Part shown: one piece after another, positions 1 to 9,538 of the stretch | How positions within the stretch are numbered: position 1 is the first letter of the stretch | Layout of the letters: each line of letters starts with the position of its first letter | Source: Roseovarius marisflavi | Lineage (GTDB): Bacteria > Pseudomonadota > Alphaproteobacteria > Rhodobacterales > Rhodobacteraceae | DNA: 64,000 bases | Assembly: GCF_900142625.1 (NCBI RefSeq) | Contig: NZ_FRBN01000002.1 | Span: 62,001-126,000 of the forward strand | Reading direction: 5' to 3' | Made by a program: the position numbers and the translations under genes | The notes under the pieces: model-generated | Seen by the model: the letters and a program-made list of their open reading frames with translations, nothing else | Told to the model about the DNA's origin: nothing | Databases searched by the model: none

Positions 1-290
1 AGAACCTGCGGGCCATTCGTCAGCGCGGTGATCGCCGCCTTTGCATCCGCCGCCCAATCGCCAATGCACCCCTCGGTGAAGGCCCCCGACGATTGCCCAT
101 GACCGGAATAGTCAAACCGCAGAAAGGCACGCCCGGCCTTGCGGGCCCACTCCTCAAGGTAAAGCGCCTTGGTGCCCTCCATGTCGGATTTGAACCCGCC
201 CAGAAACACCACGCCGGGGGCCGCGCCGGGGCTCTGGTGATAGGCCAGCTTACGGCCCGTGTCGGTGATCAGATAAGCGGGATCGGTCAT
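1..290 (-). CDS. alpha/beta hydrolase, C-terminus cut by window edge
   Basis: The reading frame opens at an ATG preceded by GGAGGATGCG and runs off the left edge after about 96 residues. The visible part starts MTDPAYLITDTG, has a beta-strand plus oxyanion segment (GVVFLGGFKSDM) and then RFDYSGHGQSSG, the typical first strands and D-x-x-G-H-G-x-S turn of alpha/beta hydrolase fold serine hydrolases. The nucleophile elbow and the rest of the triad lie outside the window, so substrate cannot be judged. It is probably a cytoplasmic esterase or thioesterase-like enzyme. It follows the MFS gene on the same strand after about 70 bases and may be cotranscribed with it. Confidence 0.8.
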   Translation of the reverse strand, partial: MTDPAYLITDTGRKLAYHQSPGAAPGVVFLGGFKSDMEGTKALYLEEWARKAGRAFLRFDYSGHGQSSGAFTEGCIGDWAADAKAAITALTNGPQV

Positions 291-360
291 CGCATCCTCC
301 GTCGTTTCATCGCGCGATCATGCACCGCGACGCGGCGACGGGCAAACCGGTATTTGCCCC

Positions 361-1608
361 CTAAACGTCGACGGATCGCAACGTCAGGGCAAGGCCGCCG
401 CCAAGGAACGCCATCGCCGCAAAGCCCGCAAGTGCGCCGGTCGGGCCGATGAACGATAACGCGCCACCAAAGACCCCGGCCAGCAACAGGATGATCCCGA
501 TGGCGGTATTGGCCAGCGCGGCGTTTTGCGAGCGTTTGTTTTCGTCCGACATATCAACAAGGTAGACCGATCGCGCCTGACGCCCCCCGTGATAGGCAAG
601 CATCAAGGCAAACAGGATCGCCGGGATCACGCCGGGGTTGCTGGCAAGCCCAAGACCCTCGGCAAAGATCGCCGCCAGCATGGCACATCCGGCGCCGACC
701 CCGGCCAGCAGAAGCACCTTCGGGCTATGGCGATCGGCCATCCGCCCCCAGATATAAGAGCTGAGGAACGAGGCCCCCGAAGAGGCAAGCACAAGCGCCC
801 CAAGGGTGTTGAGCGCCGCCCCCCCCTGCGCCGACAAAAGCACCAAATAGGGCGGCGCCAGAGCGGTTGAGACCAGCAAACCGCGCACAAGGATGAAGCG
901 GCGCAAATTGGCGTCATTGCGCAGGATCGCGAGGTATCCGCGCGCCGCACTGGCGGTTTCGGGCCTGCTGTCGTCCTCATTAAGCTGCGCCAGGATGATC
1001 GCCGCAAGCCCCCAGGCCAGCGCCGCCACCCCAATGGCGCCGACGATCGCGACGCGCGTCTGCAAAACCCCGGTCAAAAGCAGCCCCGCAAACACAAGCA
1101 CCGCCGCCGCCGAAACCGATCCGCCAAGCCCGGTCACAGCCCCGCGCCGCGATTGGCCGACGGTTTTTCCAAGGATATCCTTGTAAGACACCGAACAGGC
1201 CGCACGCGCCAGTGCCAGCACCGCCAAAAGCGCGCAGATCACAAAACCCGCGGGCCAGCCCTCAAGCACAAGTGCCGCCCCGGCGATCAAAGCGGCCGCG
1301 CTCCCCTGCACCGCGCTTCCCGCCACCCAGACCCAACGCCGCTGGCGCAATCGTTGCATCCGGGCGCCGAACACAAGCTGCGGCAAGAGAGCACCCGCCT
1401 CGCGGATCGGCACAAGAAGACCCACGAAAACCGCCGGTGCCCCCAGAATGCCCAGAAGCCAGCTCAGCACCAGCTTTGGGTCAATCAGGCCATCGGCGAT
1501 CTTGGTCAGCGTAATGGCCAAAACGTGGCGGCGTGCATTGCGCGCCTCGCCACCGGTCATGTCAGAGGAGACAAGCCGCGCGGTCAGGTTTTGGACGAGT
1601 GTTTTCAA
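361..1608 (-). CDS. MFS transporter
   Basis: The 415-residue product is almost entirely hydrophobic, with about 12 predicted membrane segments separated by short Arg-rich loops (for example RMQRLRQRR after the second helix and GRMADRHSPK after the seventh), as in major facilitator permeases. The usual signature is only loosely conserved and no substrate can be assigned. The frame begins at a TTG just downstream of a GGGGG stretch; an internal ATG at 1560 is the alternative and lacks a clear Shine-Dalgarno sequence. It lies 17 bases after the 74-codon gene on the same strand, so the two are probably one transcript. Confidence 0.8.
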   Translation of the reverse strand: MKTLVQNLTARLVSSDMTGGEARNARRHVLAITLTKIADGLIDPKLVLSWLLGILGAPAVFVGLLVPIREAGALLPQLVFGARMQRLRQRRWVWVAGSAVQGSAAALIAGAALVLEGWPAGFVICALLAVLALARAACSVSYKDILGKTVGQSRRGAVTGLGGSVSAAAVLVFAGLLLTGVLQTRVAIVGAIGVAALAWGLAAIILAQLNEDDSRPETASAARGYLAILRNDANLRRFILVRGLLVSTALAPPYLVLLSAQGGAALNTLGALVLASSGASFLSSYIWGRMADRHSPKVLLLAGVGAGCAMLAAIFAEGLGLASNPGVIPAILFALMLAYHGGRQARSVYLVDMSDENKRSQNAALANTAIGIILLLAGVFGGALSFIGPTGALAGFAAMAFLGGGLALTLRSVDV

Positions 1609-1625
1609 AGCGCCCCCGGAGCAAA

Positions 1626-1850
1626 TCAGCCCCCGACATACGCCCCCTCACGCGGACGGTAAAACACTTTCTGGTTATGCAAGCGCCCCAGAAGATCATG
1701 AATCTGGCGCAAGGTCTCATCCCTGTCTGCGGCACTGTCACCGGTCTTGTCAACCTGTGCGGCCAACTCTGCCTTGGTATGGCGCAGCGAGGTTTCGATC
1801 AGGTCCATATCTTCAACGGTCAGTTCGAAATTTGAATTATAGGTCGGCAT
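1626..1850 (-). CDS. conserved small cytoplasmic protein, 74 aa
   Basis: Starts MPTYNSNFELTVEDMDLIE and ends with HNQKVFYRPREGAYVGG. It is charged and mostly helical, with no signal peptide or membrane segment. The ATG at 1850 is preceded by AAAGGGG at good spacing; a longer in-frame ATG reaches 1949 but reads through what looks like upstream leader sequence, so I prefer the short form. I recognise the shape as a small protein common in Rhodobacteraceae but know no function. It is the first gene of a likely two-gene unit with the MFS permease, and is divergent from thrS. Confidence 0.7.
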   Translation of the reverse strand: MPTYNSNFELTVEDMDLIETSLRHTKAELAAQVDKTGDSAADRDETLRQIHDLLGRLHNQKVFYRPREGAYVGG

Positions 1851-2117
1851 GCGATGCGCCCCTTTGGTTGAGTGTTTCGCGAAATATGGAGTGATTCCCA
1901 TATGCGGCAAATTAGGCATCATTTGCGACAAGTCCATTAATTTTTTCAAACTGCGTCAATGTGTTACGAATATTCTTTGTATGCAAAAGAACACGGTCAA
2001 TCCAGGCAGTCAAAGCGCGGCGGCGGGTCTTGACGCGCGCGCCACCGGGGGGCATACGGTCCTGATTGACCCGCAACCGGGCGCTCCGTGGGCGCCAAAC
2101 CGACGAGGAGCCGCACT

Positions 2118-4064
2118 ATGGCCCAGATTTCCCTTACTTTTCCCGACGGCTCTGTGCGCGAGTATGCGCCCGCCATCACCCCCGGCGAGGTGGCCGCAGA
2201 CATCTCGACCTCGCTTGGCAAAAAGGCGATTTCGGCCTATGTCGATGGCCAGCACTGGGATCTGCAATGGCCGATCACGCAGGACGCGCGCATCAGCATC
2301 AACACCCTCAAGGAAGAGACCCCGGCGCTTGAGCTGATCCGTCATGACCTTGCGCATGTGATGGCGCGCGCCGTGCAGGAGCTTTGGCCCGACGTCAAGG
2401 TCACCATCGGCCCGGTCATCGCCAATGGCTGGTATTACGATTTTGACCGCGCCGAGCCGTTCACGCCGGAAGATCTGGGCCTGATCGAGAAAAAGATGAA
2501 GGAAATCATCAACCTGCGCGACGCTGTGCGGACCGAAATCTGGGATCGTGCCCGCGCCATCAAGCATTACGAGGACAATAACGAGCCCTTCAAGGTGGAG
2601 CTGATCGAGGCGATCCCCGGCGACGAGCCGCTGCGGATGTATTGGCATGGGGCCTGGCAGGATCTCTGCCGTGGTCCGCATTTGCAAAACACCGGTCAGC
2701 TTCCGGCGGATGCGTTCAAACTGATGTCGGTGGCCGGCGCTTATTGGCGCGGCGACAGTGATCGCAAGATGCTTCAGCGGATCTATGGCGTGGCCTTTAC
2801 CGGCAAGGAAAAACTCAAGGAATACATGACCTTCCTTGAAGAGGCCGAAAAGCGTGACCACCGCAAGCTTGGCCGCGAGATGGACCTCTACCATATGCAG
2901 GAAGAGGCGCCGGGCCAGATTTTCTGGCACCCCAACGGCTGGAAAATCTACACCACGCTTCAGGATTACATGCGTCGCAAGCAAAACCGCGATGGCTATG
3001 TCGAGGTGAACACCCCGCAGGTGGTCAACCGCAAGCTCTGGGAAGAATCCGGCCATTGGGACAACTACCAGGAACATATGTTCATCGTCGAAGTCGACGA
3101 AGAGCACGCCCGCGAAAAGACGGTGAATGCGCTCAAGCCGATGAACTGTCCCTGCCATGTGCAGGTGTTCAATCAGGGCCTCAAATCCTACCGCGATCTG
3201 CCGCTGCGGATGGCCGAATTCGGCAGCTGTAACCGCTATGAACCCTCGGGCGCGCTGCATGGGATCATGCGGGTGCGTGGCTTTACCCAGGACGACGCGC
3301 ATATTTTCTGCACCGATGATCAGATCGAGGTGGAAACCAAGAAGTTCATCGAATTCCTGGCCGGGATTTACGCCGACCTTGGCTTTAACGACTGGACGAT
3401 CAAGCTATCGACCCGCCCGGAAAAGCGGATCGGGTCCGAGGAAAGCTGGGATCGGGTTGAGGCCGCCCTTGGCGATGCCTGCAAGGCGGCCGGGTATGGC
3501 TACGAACTTCAGGACGGCGAAGGCGCGTTTTACGGGCCCAAGCTTGAATTCGTTCTGACCGACGCGATTGGCCGCGACTGGCAGTGCGGCACGCTTCAGG
3601 TTGACCCCAACCTGCCCGAGCGTCTGGATGCGAGTTATATCGGCACCGATGGGGCCAAGCATCGCCCGGTCATGTTGCACCGCGCGGTTCTGGGCTCGTT
3701 CGAGCGCTTTATCGGCATCCTGATCGAGGAACATGCGGGTAAACTGCCGTTCTGGCTTGCGCCGCGTCAGGTGGTTGTCGCCTCGATCGTGTCGGATGCG
3801 GATGATTATGTGCAAGAAGTCACCGCCAAGCTCGTCGCGCTTGGCGTGCGCGCCGAAGCCGATGTGCGCAACGAAAAGATCAACTACAAGGTCCGCGAAC
3901 ATTCGCTTGGCAAGGTGCCGGTGATCCTGGCCTGCGGCATGCGCGAAGTCGACGAAAAAACCTTGTCCGTCAGGCGCTTGGGGGAAAAACACTCCAGCGT
4001 TCAGACGCTGGAAGAGGTCGCCGTGGCGCTTGCAAAAGAGGCCACGCCGCCCGATCTGACGTAA
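2118..4064 (+). CDS. thrS: threonine--tRNA ligase
   Basis: Class II aminoacyl-tRNA synthetase that charges tRNA-Thr; 648 residues, the usual length. Domain order is N-terminal TGS (about 1-65), the editing domain with the HDLAH zinc/editing motif near residue 76, the catalytic core with PMNCPCH (zinc-binding Cys) and [15 protein letters not shown] (motif 2), and a C-terminal anticodon-binding domain starting near PRQVVVASI. The start at 2118 ([11 protein letters not shown]) is chosen because AGGAG sits at the right distance and it gives the standard TGS N-terminus; an upstream in-frame ATG at 2088 only adds a non-conserved decapeptide. No T-box or clear attenuator is visible in the 270-base leader. 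Confidence 0.97.
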   Translation: MAQISLTFPDGSVREYAPAITPGEVAADISTSLGKKAISAYVDGQHWDLQWPITQDARISINTLKEETPALELIRHDLAHVMARAVQELWPDVKVTIGPVIANGWYYDFDRAEPFTPEDLGLIEKKMKEIINLRDAVRTEIWDRARAIKHYEDNNEPFKVELIEAIPGDEPLRMYWHGAWQDLCRGPHLQNTGQLPADAFKLMSVAGAYWRGDSDRKMLQRIYGVAFTGKEKLKEYMTFLEEAEKRDHRKLGREMDLYHMQEEAPGQIFWHPNGWKIYTTLQDYMRRKQNRDGYVEVNTPQVVNRKLWEESGHWDNYQEHMFIVEVDEEHAREKTVNALKPMNCPCHVQVFNQGLKSYRDLPLRMAEFGSCNRYEPSGALHGIMRVRGFTQDDAHIFCTDDQIEVETKKFIEFLAGIYADLGFNDWTIKLSTRPEKRIGSEESWDRVEAALGDACKAAGYGYELQDGEGAFYGPKLEFVLTDAIGRDWQCGTLQVDPNLPERLDASYIGTDGAKHRPVMLHRAVLGSFERFIGILIEEHAGKLPFWLAPRQVVVASIVSDADDYVQEVTAKLVALGVRAEADVRNEKINYKVREHSLGKVPVILACGMREVDEKTLSVRRLGEKHSSVQTLEEVAVALAKEATPPDLT

Positions 4065-4070
4065 TCCCTG

Positions 4071-4100
4071 CCCCGCGCGCCTTTGAACGGGCGTGCGGGG
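4071..4100. terminator. hairpin between convergent thrS and membrane-protein gene
   Basis: CCCCGCGCGCC and GGCGTGCGGGG form an 11-bp stem with one G-U type pair, separated by 8 bases. It lies between the convergent ends of thrS and the next gene. No strong T-run follows on either strand, so it may be a bidirectional pausing or mRNA-stabilising hairpin. Confidence 0.5.
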
Positions 4101-4106
4101 AACGCG

Positions 4107-4475
4107 TCAAAAATGCGACTTGGGTTCGTCCGGCTTGCCCGCGGCAATCGCCAAAACACCGGCCAGCCCGGTAAAGCCGAGCGGGAACATGGTAAACACG
4201 CCAAACCCGAAGGCGTAATACATCAACCCCGCCGAGATCAGCAGCAAGATACCACCCCAAAGCGCGCGCATCTTGGCCATGGCACCGCCGGCGATGGCCA
4301 GCAAGGGCGCCAGAAAGCTTGCGGTGCGGATCAGGGCCGGGTCGCTGACCTGCTGGGCCAGGCCTTCGATCTCGCCAAAGTGGTCGATGGCCTCGGTATA
4401 GCCATAGCTGAAAAACCCCACGAGGATCGCCAGAATGCCGCCGATTATCCCCAATACCATCGCTGCGCTGCGCAT
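4107..4475 (-). CDS. small four-helix membrane protein (DUF4064-like)
   Basis: A 122-residue integral membrane protein: helices near residues 5-25, 48-68, 70-90 and 92-112. The loop after the first helix is longer and acidic (GYTEAIDHFGEIEGLAQQVSDP). The pattern of a Gly-rich first helix, short middle loop and tail GKPDEPKSHF resembles DUF4064-type proteins, an uncharacterised family; that assignment is by eye. ATG is preceded by AAGGAGCGGTC. It is convergent with thrS and upstream of nothing obvious, so it is probably transcribed alone. Confidence 0.7.
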   Translation of the reverse strand: MRSAAMVLGIIGGILAILVGFFSYGYTEAIDHFGEIEGLAQQVSDPALIRTASFLAPLLAIAGGAMAKMRALWGGILLLISAGLMYYAFGFGVFTMFPLGFTGLAGVLAIAAGKPDEPKSHF

Positions 4476-4521
4476 GACCGCTCCTTACTAAGTTATTCGT
4501 GTATATAGGGATTTTCGCGCA

Positions 4522-4836
4522 CTATCCAAGAAGCGCCGTTTGCGTGTCGCTGCCCCAGCCAAGATAAAGCGTGCCGTTTGCGTCAATCAGCGGGCGTTTC
4601 ATCAGGGTTGGGTGCTCTGCCAAAAGGTCAAGCGGGGCACGGGCGCGTTCAGATTCGCTCAATCCCCGCCAGGTTGTGGACTTGCGATTGACCAAAGCCT
4701 CCCCAAATTGCGCAAGCGCGGCGGCCATCACGTCTTGCGGCACACCCTCGGATCGCACATCGCAAAACTCTGCACTCTCAAGCGATTTCAACGCCTTGCG
4801 GCAGGTATCACAGGTTTTCAAACCGTATAGGATCAT
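4522..4836 (-). CDS. ArsC/Spx-family thioredoxin-fold protein
   Basis: The 104-residue form starting MILYGLKTCDTC has the ArsC/Spx/YffB fold: beta-strand, C-x-x-C (CDTC, residues 9-12), and later RKSTTWRGLSESER and the LMKRPLIDANG segment that is diagnostic of the family (Arg after LMKRP lies at the active site in arsenate reductases). Members reduce arsenate with glutathione or act as redox-sensitive regulators; I cannot separate these, though a neighbouring ars operon is absent, which favours a YffB/Spx-like role. The start is chosen because AGAGGGG precedes it; a longer frame to 5034 overlaps the cold-shock leader and adds unrelated residues. Confidence 0.85.
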   Translation of the reverse strand: MILYGLKTCDTCRKALKSLESAEFCDVRSEGVPQDVMAAALAQFGEALVNRKSTTWRGLSESERARAPLDLLAEHPTLMKRPLIDANGTLYLGWGSDTQTALLG

Positions 4837-5027
4837 CACAGGCCCCTCTTTTGTCGCCTCAATAACGGGCAATTTCCCGCCCGTCACGGAGTTTCGCTTG
4901 ATTTTTACAAAGGCAATGCAATCATTCAACCTGTGACGCATGGCATCGCGGGCGACCTCTTTGCCCCCGTCCTGCGCCATATGGCCCGGCATAATCCCGG
5001 GGAAGAGCGACGAAAAGGAGAAGCGGA

Positions 5028-5234
5028 ATGCCAACTGGCACCGTGAAATGGTTCAATACGACAAAGGGTTACGGATTTATTGCCCCCGATGGCGGCGGTC
5101 AGGATGTGTTTGTGCATATCTCTGCGGTCGAACGCTCGGGGCTGACGGGCCTTGCCGACGATCAGAAGGTCGGGTTCGAGCTTCAGGAAGGGCGCGACGG
5201 GCGCAAGATGGCGGCGGATCTGACGCTGCTCTGA
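5028..5234 (+). CDS. cold-shock protein, CspA family
   Basis: A single cold-shock domain of 68 residues: [17 protein letters not shown] (RNP1) and [10 protein letters not shown] (RNP2) are intact. It binds single-stranded RNA/DNA and melts mRNA structure in the cytoplasm. AAGGAGAAGCGGA precedes the ATG. The gene is divergent from the ArsC/Spx gene with about 190 bases between starts, leaving room for a long leader. It is closely similar to the second csp gene in this window at 19092, differing mostly after residue 49. Confidence 0.95.
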   Translation: MPTGTVKWFNTTKGYGFIAPDGGGQDVFVHISAVERSGLTGLADDQKVGFELQEGRDGRKMAADLTLL

Positions 5235-5259
5235 GCGCCTTTTGGGCTGTGAAATGACA

Positions 5260-5288
5260 AACAGGGCGCGCATGCCGCACGCCCTGTT
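5260..5288 (+). terminator. terminator-like hairpin after csp
   Basis: AACAGGGCG and CGCCCTGTT pair perfectly (9 bp) around an 11-base loop, starting 25 bases after the csp stop. No T-run follows. The right arm is the first part of a 22-base tandem duplication, so a second copy of the pairing arm is available downstream. Confidence 0.6.
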
Positions 5289-5322
5289 CAGGATAGGTTT
5301 ACGCCCTGTTCAGGATAGGTTT
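5279..5322. repeat. perfect 22-base tandem duplication
   Basis: ACGCCCTGTTCAGGATAGGT plus TT occurs twice head-to-tail with no mismatch (5279-5300 and 5301-5322). It lies between the convergent ends of csp and the small secreted protein gene. It looks like a recent slippage duplication of a terminator arm. Confidence 0.9.
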
Positions 5323-5338
5323 ACGTGATCGCCCCGGA

Positions 5339-5632
5339 TCAGTTGCAGCCTTTGGCCCCCACCGGGCAATCGAGGTGCGCGCGTGCGCTGACCTGTGTCG
5401 CGCGGTGGTGACGGATTTTCTTGCGCACCGGATGCGCCTTGACCTGTTGATAGGATTTCACTTGGTTCGGCTGGCCGCAGCAGATCACGCCGTTAAGCGA
5501 TACCGGCTGAAGCCCGGTTGGGCAATAATTTGCACCGCTCTCATAGGCATAAACACGCGGCCCCTCGGCAAACCCTGGGGATGCAAAAACGGCCAAGGCA
5601 AAACCGGCGGTAAGTGAGGAAAGTAAACCCAT
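5339..5632 (-). CDS. small secreted Cys-containing protein, 97 aa
   Basis: Begins MGLLSSLTAGFALAVFASPGFAEG, a clean Sec signal peptide with cleavage after AEG or FA-EG, leaving about 74 mature residues. Mature part carries Cys residues in NYCPTGL, VICCGQPN, LDCPVG and KGCN, suggesting disulfides in the periplasm, plus a basic RKKIRHHR stretch. I do not recognise a family. The gene faces csp and is flanked downstream by the tandem duplication. About 230 bases then separate its start from the end of scpA with no gene I can support. Confidence 0.65.
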   Translation of the reverse strand: MGLLSSLTAGFALAVFASPGFAEGPRVYAYESGANYCPTGLQPVSLNGVICCGQPNQVKSYQQVKAHPVRKKIRHHRATQVSARAHLDCPVGAKGCN

Positions 5633-5865
5633 AAGACCCTCGCAACTATGGTTAATAACCCGAATTAATTACCAGATATGGTATAGGACAAAGCCACCCT
5701 GTCAAATTTTTAACACGGAGACACTGTGTTTTCAAATCGGTATGGTTTGCGTGAACCGCAGAGTCATAGTCATACGCACCCGTGAGATGGCAAAACTTGC
5801 TCTGCTTCGCCACCTTTCAGGTCAAGCGGATTGGGACAGGCCGGGGTCCTCCCGGCGCCCTTACC

Positions 5866-7995
5866 TCAGGCGCGCGCCTCGCGGATCAGCCGCAAGATGT
5901 CCTTGGCGGCCTCGGGGATATTGGTCCCGGGGCCGAAGATGGCCTTCACACCCGCTTTTTTCAGAAAGTCGTAATCCTGTTGCGGAATGACGCCGCCACA
6001 GATCACGATGATCTCGCCCGCATCCTTTTCGCGCAGCGCCGCAATCAGCTTGGGCGCCAGGGTCTTGTGCCCCGCCGCCTGAGAGCTGATGCCGACCACA
6101 TGCACGTCGTTATCCACCGCATCCTGCGCGGCCTCGTCCGGAGTCTGAAACAGCGGGCCAACATCGACGTCAAAGCCGATATCGGCAAAGGCGGTGGCAA
6201 TCACCTTGGCACCGCGATCATGGCCGTCCTGGCCCATCTTGACCACAAGCATCCGGGGGCGGCGGCCCTCTTCTTCGGCAAAATCCTCGACCGATTTCTG
6301 GATCGCGGCAAAGCCTTCGTCGCCCGCATAGGCGGCGCCATAGACGCCGGCCAGGGTTTTTACTTCGGCGCGATGACGGCCGAATTCCTTTTCAAGGCTC
6401 ATGCTGATCTCTCCTACGGTGGCACGGGCACGCGCGGCCTCGACCGCGCCTTCCAGAAGATTGCCGCCCTCTTTGGCGCGGCGCGTTAGCTCGTCAAGCG
6501 CCGCCTGACAGGCGGCCTCATCACGGCTGTCGCGAATGTTTTTCAGGCGGACGATCTGGCTCTCGCGCACGGCAACGTTGTCCACATCCAGAATGTCGAT
6601 CGGGTCTTCCTTGTCCTTGCGGTACTTGTTGACGCCGACGATCACCTCGGTGCCCCGGTCGATCATCGCCTGCCGCGTGGCGGCGGTTTCCTCGATGCGC
6701 AGCTTGGGCATGCCGGATTCAACCGCCTTGGTCATGCCGCCCATCGCCTCGACCTCTTCGATCAATTCCCAGGCCTTGTCGGCCAGATCAGCGGTCAGCT
6801 TTTCAACGTAATACGACCCGGCCAGCGGATCGACCACATTGGTGACGCCGGTTTCTTCCTGCAAGATCAACTGCGTATTGCGTGCAATCCGGGCGCTGAA
6901 TTCGGTCGGAAGGGCAATCGCCTCGTCAAGCGCGTTGGTATGAAGGCTTTGCGTGCCGCCCAACACCGCGCTCATCGCCTCATAGGCGGTGCGGATCACG
7001 TTGTTATAGGGGTCTTGCTCCTGCAAACTCACGCCGCTGGTCTGGCAATGGGTCCGAAGCATTTTCGAGCGCTCGTTCTTGGCGCCGAACTCGGTCATGA
7101 TGCGGTGCCACAACAGACGCGCGGCGCGCAGCTTGGCCGCTTCCATGAAAAAGTTCATGCCGATGGCAAAGAAAAAGCTCAGCCGCCCGGCGAACCTGTC
7201 AACATCCATGCCCGCCTCGATCGCGGCGCGCACGTATTCGCGACCGTCCGCAAGGGTATAGGCCAGCTCCTGGACAAGGTTCGCGCCGGCCTCTTGCATG
7301 TGATAGCCCGAGATGCTGATCGAGTTGAATTTCGGCATCTCGTTGCTGGTATATTCGATGATATCGCTGATGATCCGCATGCTGGGCTTGGGCGGATAGA
7401 TATAGGTGTTGCGCACCATGAACTCTTTCAGAATGTCGTTCTGAATGGTGCCCGACAGTACGCTTTTGTCATGGCCCTGTTCTTCACCGGCGACGATAAA
7501 GCTGGCCAGAACCGGGATCACGGCGCCGTTCATCGTCATCGACACGCTGACCTTGTCAAGCGGGATGCCGTCGAACAGGATTTTCATATCCTCGACGCTG
7601 TCGATGGCCACGCCGGCCTTACCGACATCGCCTTCAACGCGGGGGTGGTCGCTGTCATATCCGCGGTGGGTGGCAAGATCGAAGGCCACCGAAACGCCCT
7701 GCTGGCCCGCAGCCAGGTTGCGGCGGTAAAAGGCGTTGGATTCCTCGGCGGTGGAAAAGCCGGCATATTGCCGGATCGTCCAGGGCCGCCCGGCATACAT
7801 CGTCGCCTTGACGCCGCGCGTAAAGGGCGCCTGTCCGGGGATCGTGCCCATATGGGGCAGGTCCGCGACATCGTCTTCGGTATAAAGCGGCTGTACCGGG
7901 ATGCCCTCAAGGGTGTTCCAGGTCAGATCGTCCAGCGGGCGACCCCGCAGCTCTGCTTCGGCCAGTTTACGCCAGTCGTCTTTCTTCTTCGTCAT
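5866..7995 (-). CDS. scpA: methylmalonyl-CoA mutase
   Basis: Adenosylcobalamin-dependent isomerase converting (R)-methylmalonyl-CoA to succinyl-CoA, the last step of propionyl-CoA assimilation. At 709 residues it is the full single-chain type: TIM-barrel substrate domain (about 50-420, with [17 protein letters not shown] and the [25 protein letters not shown] stretch, given here only by its ends YNNV and LHTN) followed by a B12-binding Rossmann domain with the DGHDRG base-off His motif near residue 600 and GGVIPQQDY. The upstream sulfotransferase-like gene overlaps its first 29 bases, so translation is probably coupled. The carboxylase subunits lie upstream at 10-16.5 kb on the same strand; methylmalonyl-CoA epimerase is not in the window. 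Confidence 0.97.
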   Translation of the reverse strand: MTKKKDDWRKLAEAELRGRPLDDLTWNTLEGIPVQPLYTEDDVADLPHMGTIPGQAPFTRGVKATMYAGRPWTIRQYAGFSTAEESNAFYRRNLAAGQQGVSVAFDLATHRGYDSDHPRVEGDVGKAGVAIDSVEDMKILFDGIPLDKVSVSMTMNGAVIPVLASFIVAGEEQGHDKSVLSGTIQNDILKEFMVRNTYIYPPKPSMRIISDIIEYTSNEMPKFNSISISGYHMQEAGANLVQELAYTLADGREYVRAAIEAGMDVDRFAGRLSFFFAIGMNFFMEAAKLRAARLLWHRIMTEFGAKNERSKMLRTHCQTSGVSLQEQDPYNNVIRTAYEAMSAVLGGTQSLHTNALDEAIALPTEFSARIARNTQLILQEETGVTNVVDPLAGSYYVEKLTADLADKAWELIEEVEAMGGMTKAVESGMPKLRIEETAATRQAMIDRGTEVIVGVNKYRKDKEDPIDILDVDNVAVRESQIVRLKNIRDSRDEAACQAALDELTRRAKEGGNLLEGAVEAARARATVGEISMSLEKEFGRHRAEVKTLAGVYGAAYAGDEGFAAIQKSVEDFAEEEGRRPRMLVVKMGQDGHDRGAKVIATAFADIGFDVDVGPLFQTPDEAAQDAVDNDVHVVGISSQAAGHKTLAPKLIAALREKDAGEIIVICGGVIPQQDYDFLKKAGVKAIFGPGTNIPEAAKDILRLIREARA

Positions 7996-8902
7996 TCGGA
8001 TGTCCTCTTGTCGTCTGGCCGATGGGCGGGTTTTGTCCCGCCTTCACCGGTCCGGTTTCCTCTGTCAATCGTGCCAGACCATCGGCCCCGGCACTCAGCC
8101 AGAACAGATCGTCGGAATAAGCCTCTTGCAGGGCCAATGTCTGATATCGGTCAAACGGGCGCCAACGGCCCGTGCCTTCGCCAAGACGCGCGGCATCGCC
8201 GCCCCGCGCCGTCACCAGTTTGCGCAGCTCCTCCAGATCGGGCGCGCGGTTCAGCCATTCACGCGCCGCTTTGCGCGGCGGGCTGTCGATGCCGGTCATC
8301 TGGCGCAGCTTCTCTTCCGGCAGACCGGCATAGACCTCATGCGGCAGAACGAGAATTTCCGCGCCGGGCACGGCACAGGCCAGATCGGTGATCACATCGC
8401 GCCAGTGGCGGTTCACCGTGACCAGCCGGCCAAGATCGTCCGGGCCAGGCACCCGGTGCCCCCGTCCCACCGCAAAGGCCATCGCCGAGGACCACCAGGC
8501 ATCCTGACCGCGCACCGAAACGGCAACGCGGGTAATGCGCCTGTCAAATGCGTTGGCAAAGCGCGCCATGCGATCCCCGATGCCGCCATAAAGCCGGTTG
8601 TCGCGCAAATTGCGGCGCGGCGCACCGATCATGTTCTCGTCACTGACAACAAGCTGGCGAAGCCCTGCCGCCTCGGCCCTGTGAAGGCGGAGAGCGATGC
8701 GACCGCGGGCACGGTCAAGCTGCTCCGTCGCCGTACGGCGCCCCGCCACCGGAATAACCCCGGTCAGCACCCCGTCGCGCGTCACATCCGGGCTCCAATA
8801 TCCAATTCCCTGCGCTTCAAGCACCTTGCGATTGGCGTTCATATAATGCTGGAAGCTGGTCGAGGCGGTTCTGTGCGCCCCCAGATGCAGGATGATTTCC
8901 AT
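7967..8902 (-). CDS. sulfotransferase-like P-loop protein
   Basis: The 311-residue product starts [34 protein letters not shown] matches the PAPS-binding P-loop (GxHKTGSTS) of bacterial sulfotransferase-like proteins at the extreme N-terminus. A second feature, [21 protein letters not shown], resembles the 3'-phosphate-binding strand (R-x-x-x-x-W-S). Acceptor is unknown. The start at 8902 is fixed by the P-loop position, since the longer frame to 9538 is antisense to the DUF4174 gene. Its last 29 bases overlap the start of scpA in another frame, an unusual partner for a central-metabolism gene. Moderately sure of family, unsure of activity. Confidence 0.7.
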   Translation of the reverse strand: MEIILHLGAHRTASTSFQHYMNANRKVLEAQGIGYWSPDVTRDGVLTGVIPVAGRRTATEQLDRARGRIALRLHRAEAAGLRQLVVSDENMIGAPRRNLRDNRLYGGIGDRMARFANAFDRRITRVAVSVRGQDAWWSSAMAFAVGRGHRVPGPDDLGRLVTVNRHWRDVITDLACAVPGAEILVLPHEVYAGLPEEKLRQMTGIDSPPRKAAREWLNRAPDLEELRKLVTARGGDAARLGEGTGRWRPFDRYQTLALQEAYSDDLFWLSAGADGLARLTEETGPVKAGQNPPIGQTTRGHPNDEEERRLA

Positions 8903-9077
8903 ATCAATACGTGCCTTTCGCCCGATCGCCGCGTCTTGCGGGTGATTTCTTTCAACCCCGCCACTCTGCTCGCGAAATCCTGACCATGGCATTAATCGTA
9001 AAATTCTTCGGACCTGCCGAAATTGCCCCTTCGCAATTGCGGTCATCCCCCCTATATCTTGTTTGGTAGGAGAACCG

Positions 9078-9524
9078 ATGAAACCCTTATTATTCCTTGT
9101 TTTTATGGCATTTACTGCCACAGCAGCCATCGCGCAAGACGCGAGCCAAGACCCTGTGGACAGCCCCATCATTGACGGGACAACCACAAATTTGAATGAA
9201 TTTCTATGGATTAAACGACCGCTTATTGTCTTTGCCGATACGCCCGCAGATCCTCGATATGTGGAGCAGATGGGATATATCACCGAGCGGCTCGATGTGC
9301 TGGAAGAACGCGATGTGGTGGTTTTGACCGATACCGATCCTGCGGCCCGATCCGAACTGCGCAAGGCCCTGCGCCCGCGCGGGTTTTCTCTGGTGCTGGT
9401 GGGCAAGGACGGGGTCATATACCTGCGCAAACCGGCGCCCTGGCGGGTGCGTGAAATCACCCGCAGCATCGACAAATTGCCGGTGCGCCAGCAGGAATTG
9501 CGCGACCATACAGGCGGAAGCTGA
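9078..9524 (+). CDS. exported DUF4174-type protein
   Basis: Starts MKPLLFLVFMAFTATAAIAQD, a Sec signal peptide with cleavage after AIA. The mature part (about 128 residues) has LNEFLWIKRPLIVFADTPADP, then RDVVVLTDTDP and FSLVLVGKDGVIYLRKPAPW, a thioredoxin-like alternation typical of DUF4174 proteins but with no C-x-x-C. Likely periplasmic, role unknown. TAGGAGAACCG precedes the ATG. A promoter TTCGCA-17-TATATC is visible just upstream. It sits alone on the plus strand inside the minus-strand propionate block. Confidence 0.75.
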   Translation: MKPLLFLVFMAFTATAAIAQDASQDPVDSPIIDGTTTNLNEFLWIKRPLIVFADTPADPRYVEQMGYITERLDVLEERDVVVLTDTDPAARSELRKALRPRGFSLVLVGKDGVIYLRKPAPWRVREITRSIDKLPVRQQELRDHTGGS

Positions 9525-9538
9525 GACCGGCGCGCCAT

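Noticed and set aside
1851..2117. T-box or riboswitch before thrS
   Set aside because: No T-box core or terminator pair visible; only weak promoter-like sequences.
2010..3302. 430-codon minus-strand open frame
   Set aside because: Antisense to thrS; no ribosome site.
5633..5865. Possible gene between the small secreted protein and scpA
   Set aside because: No frame with ribosome site or family resemblance; only a GCCGGG/CCCGGC hairpin after the scpA stop without a T-run.
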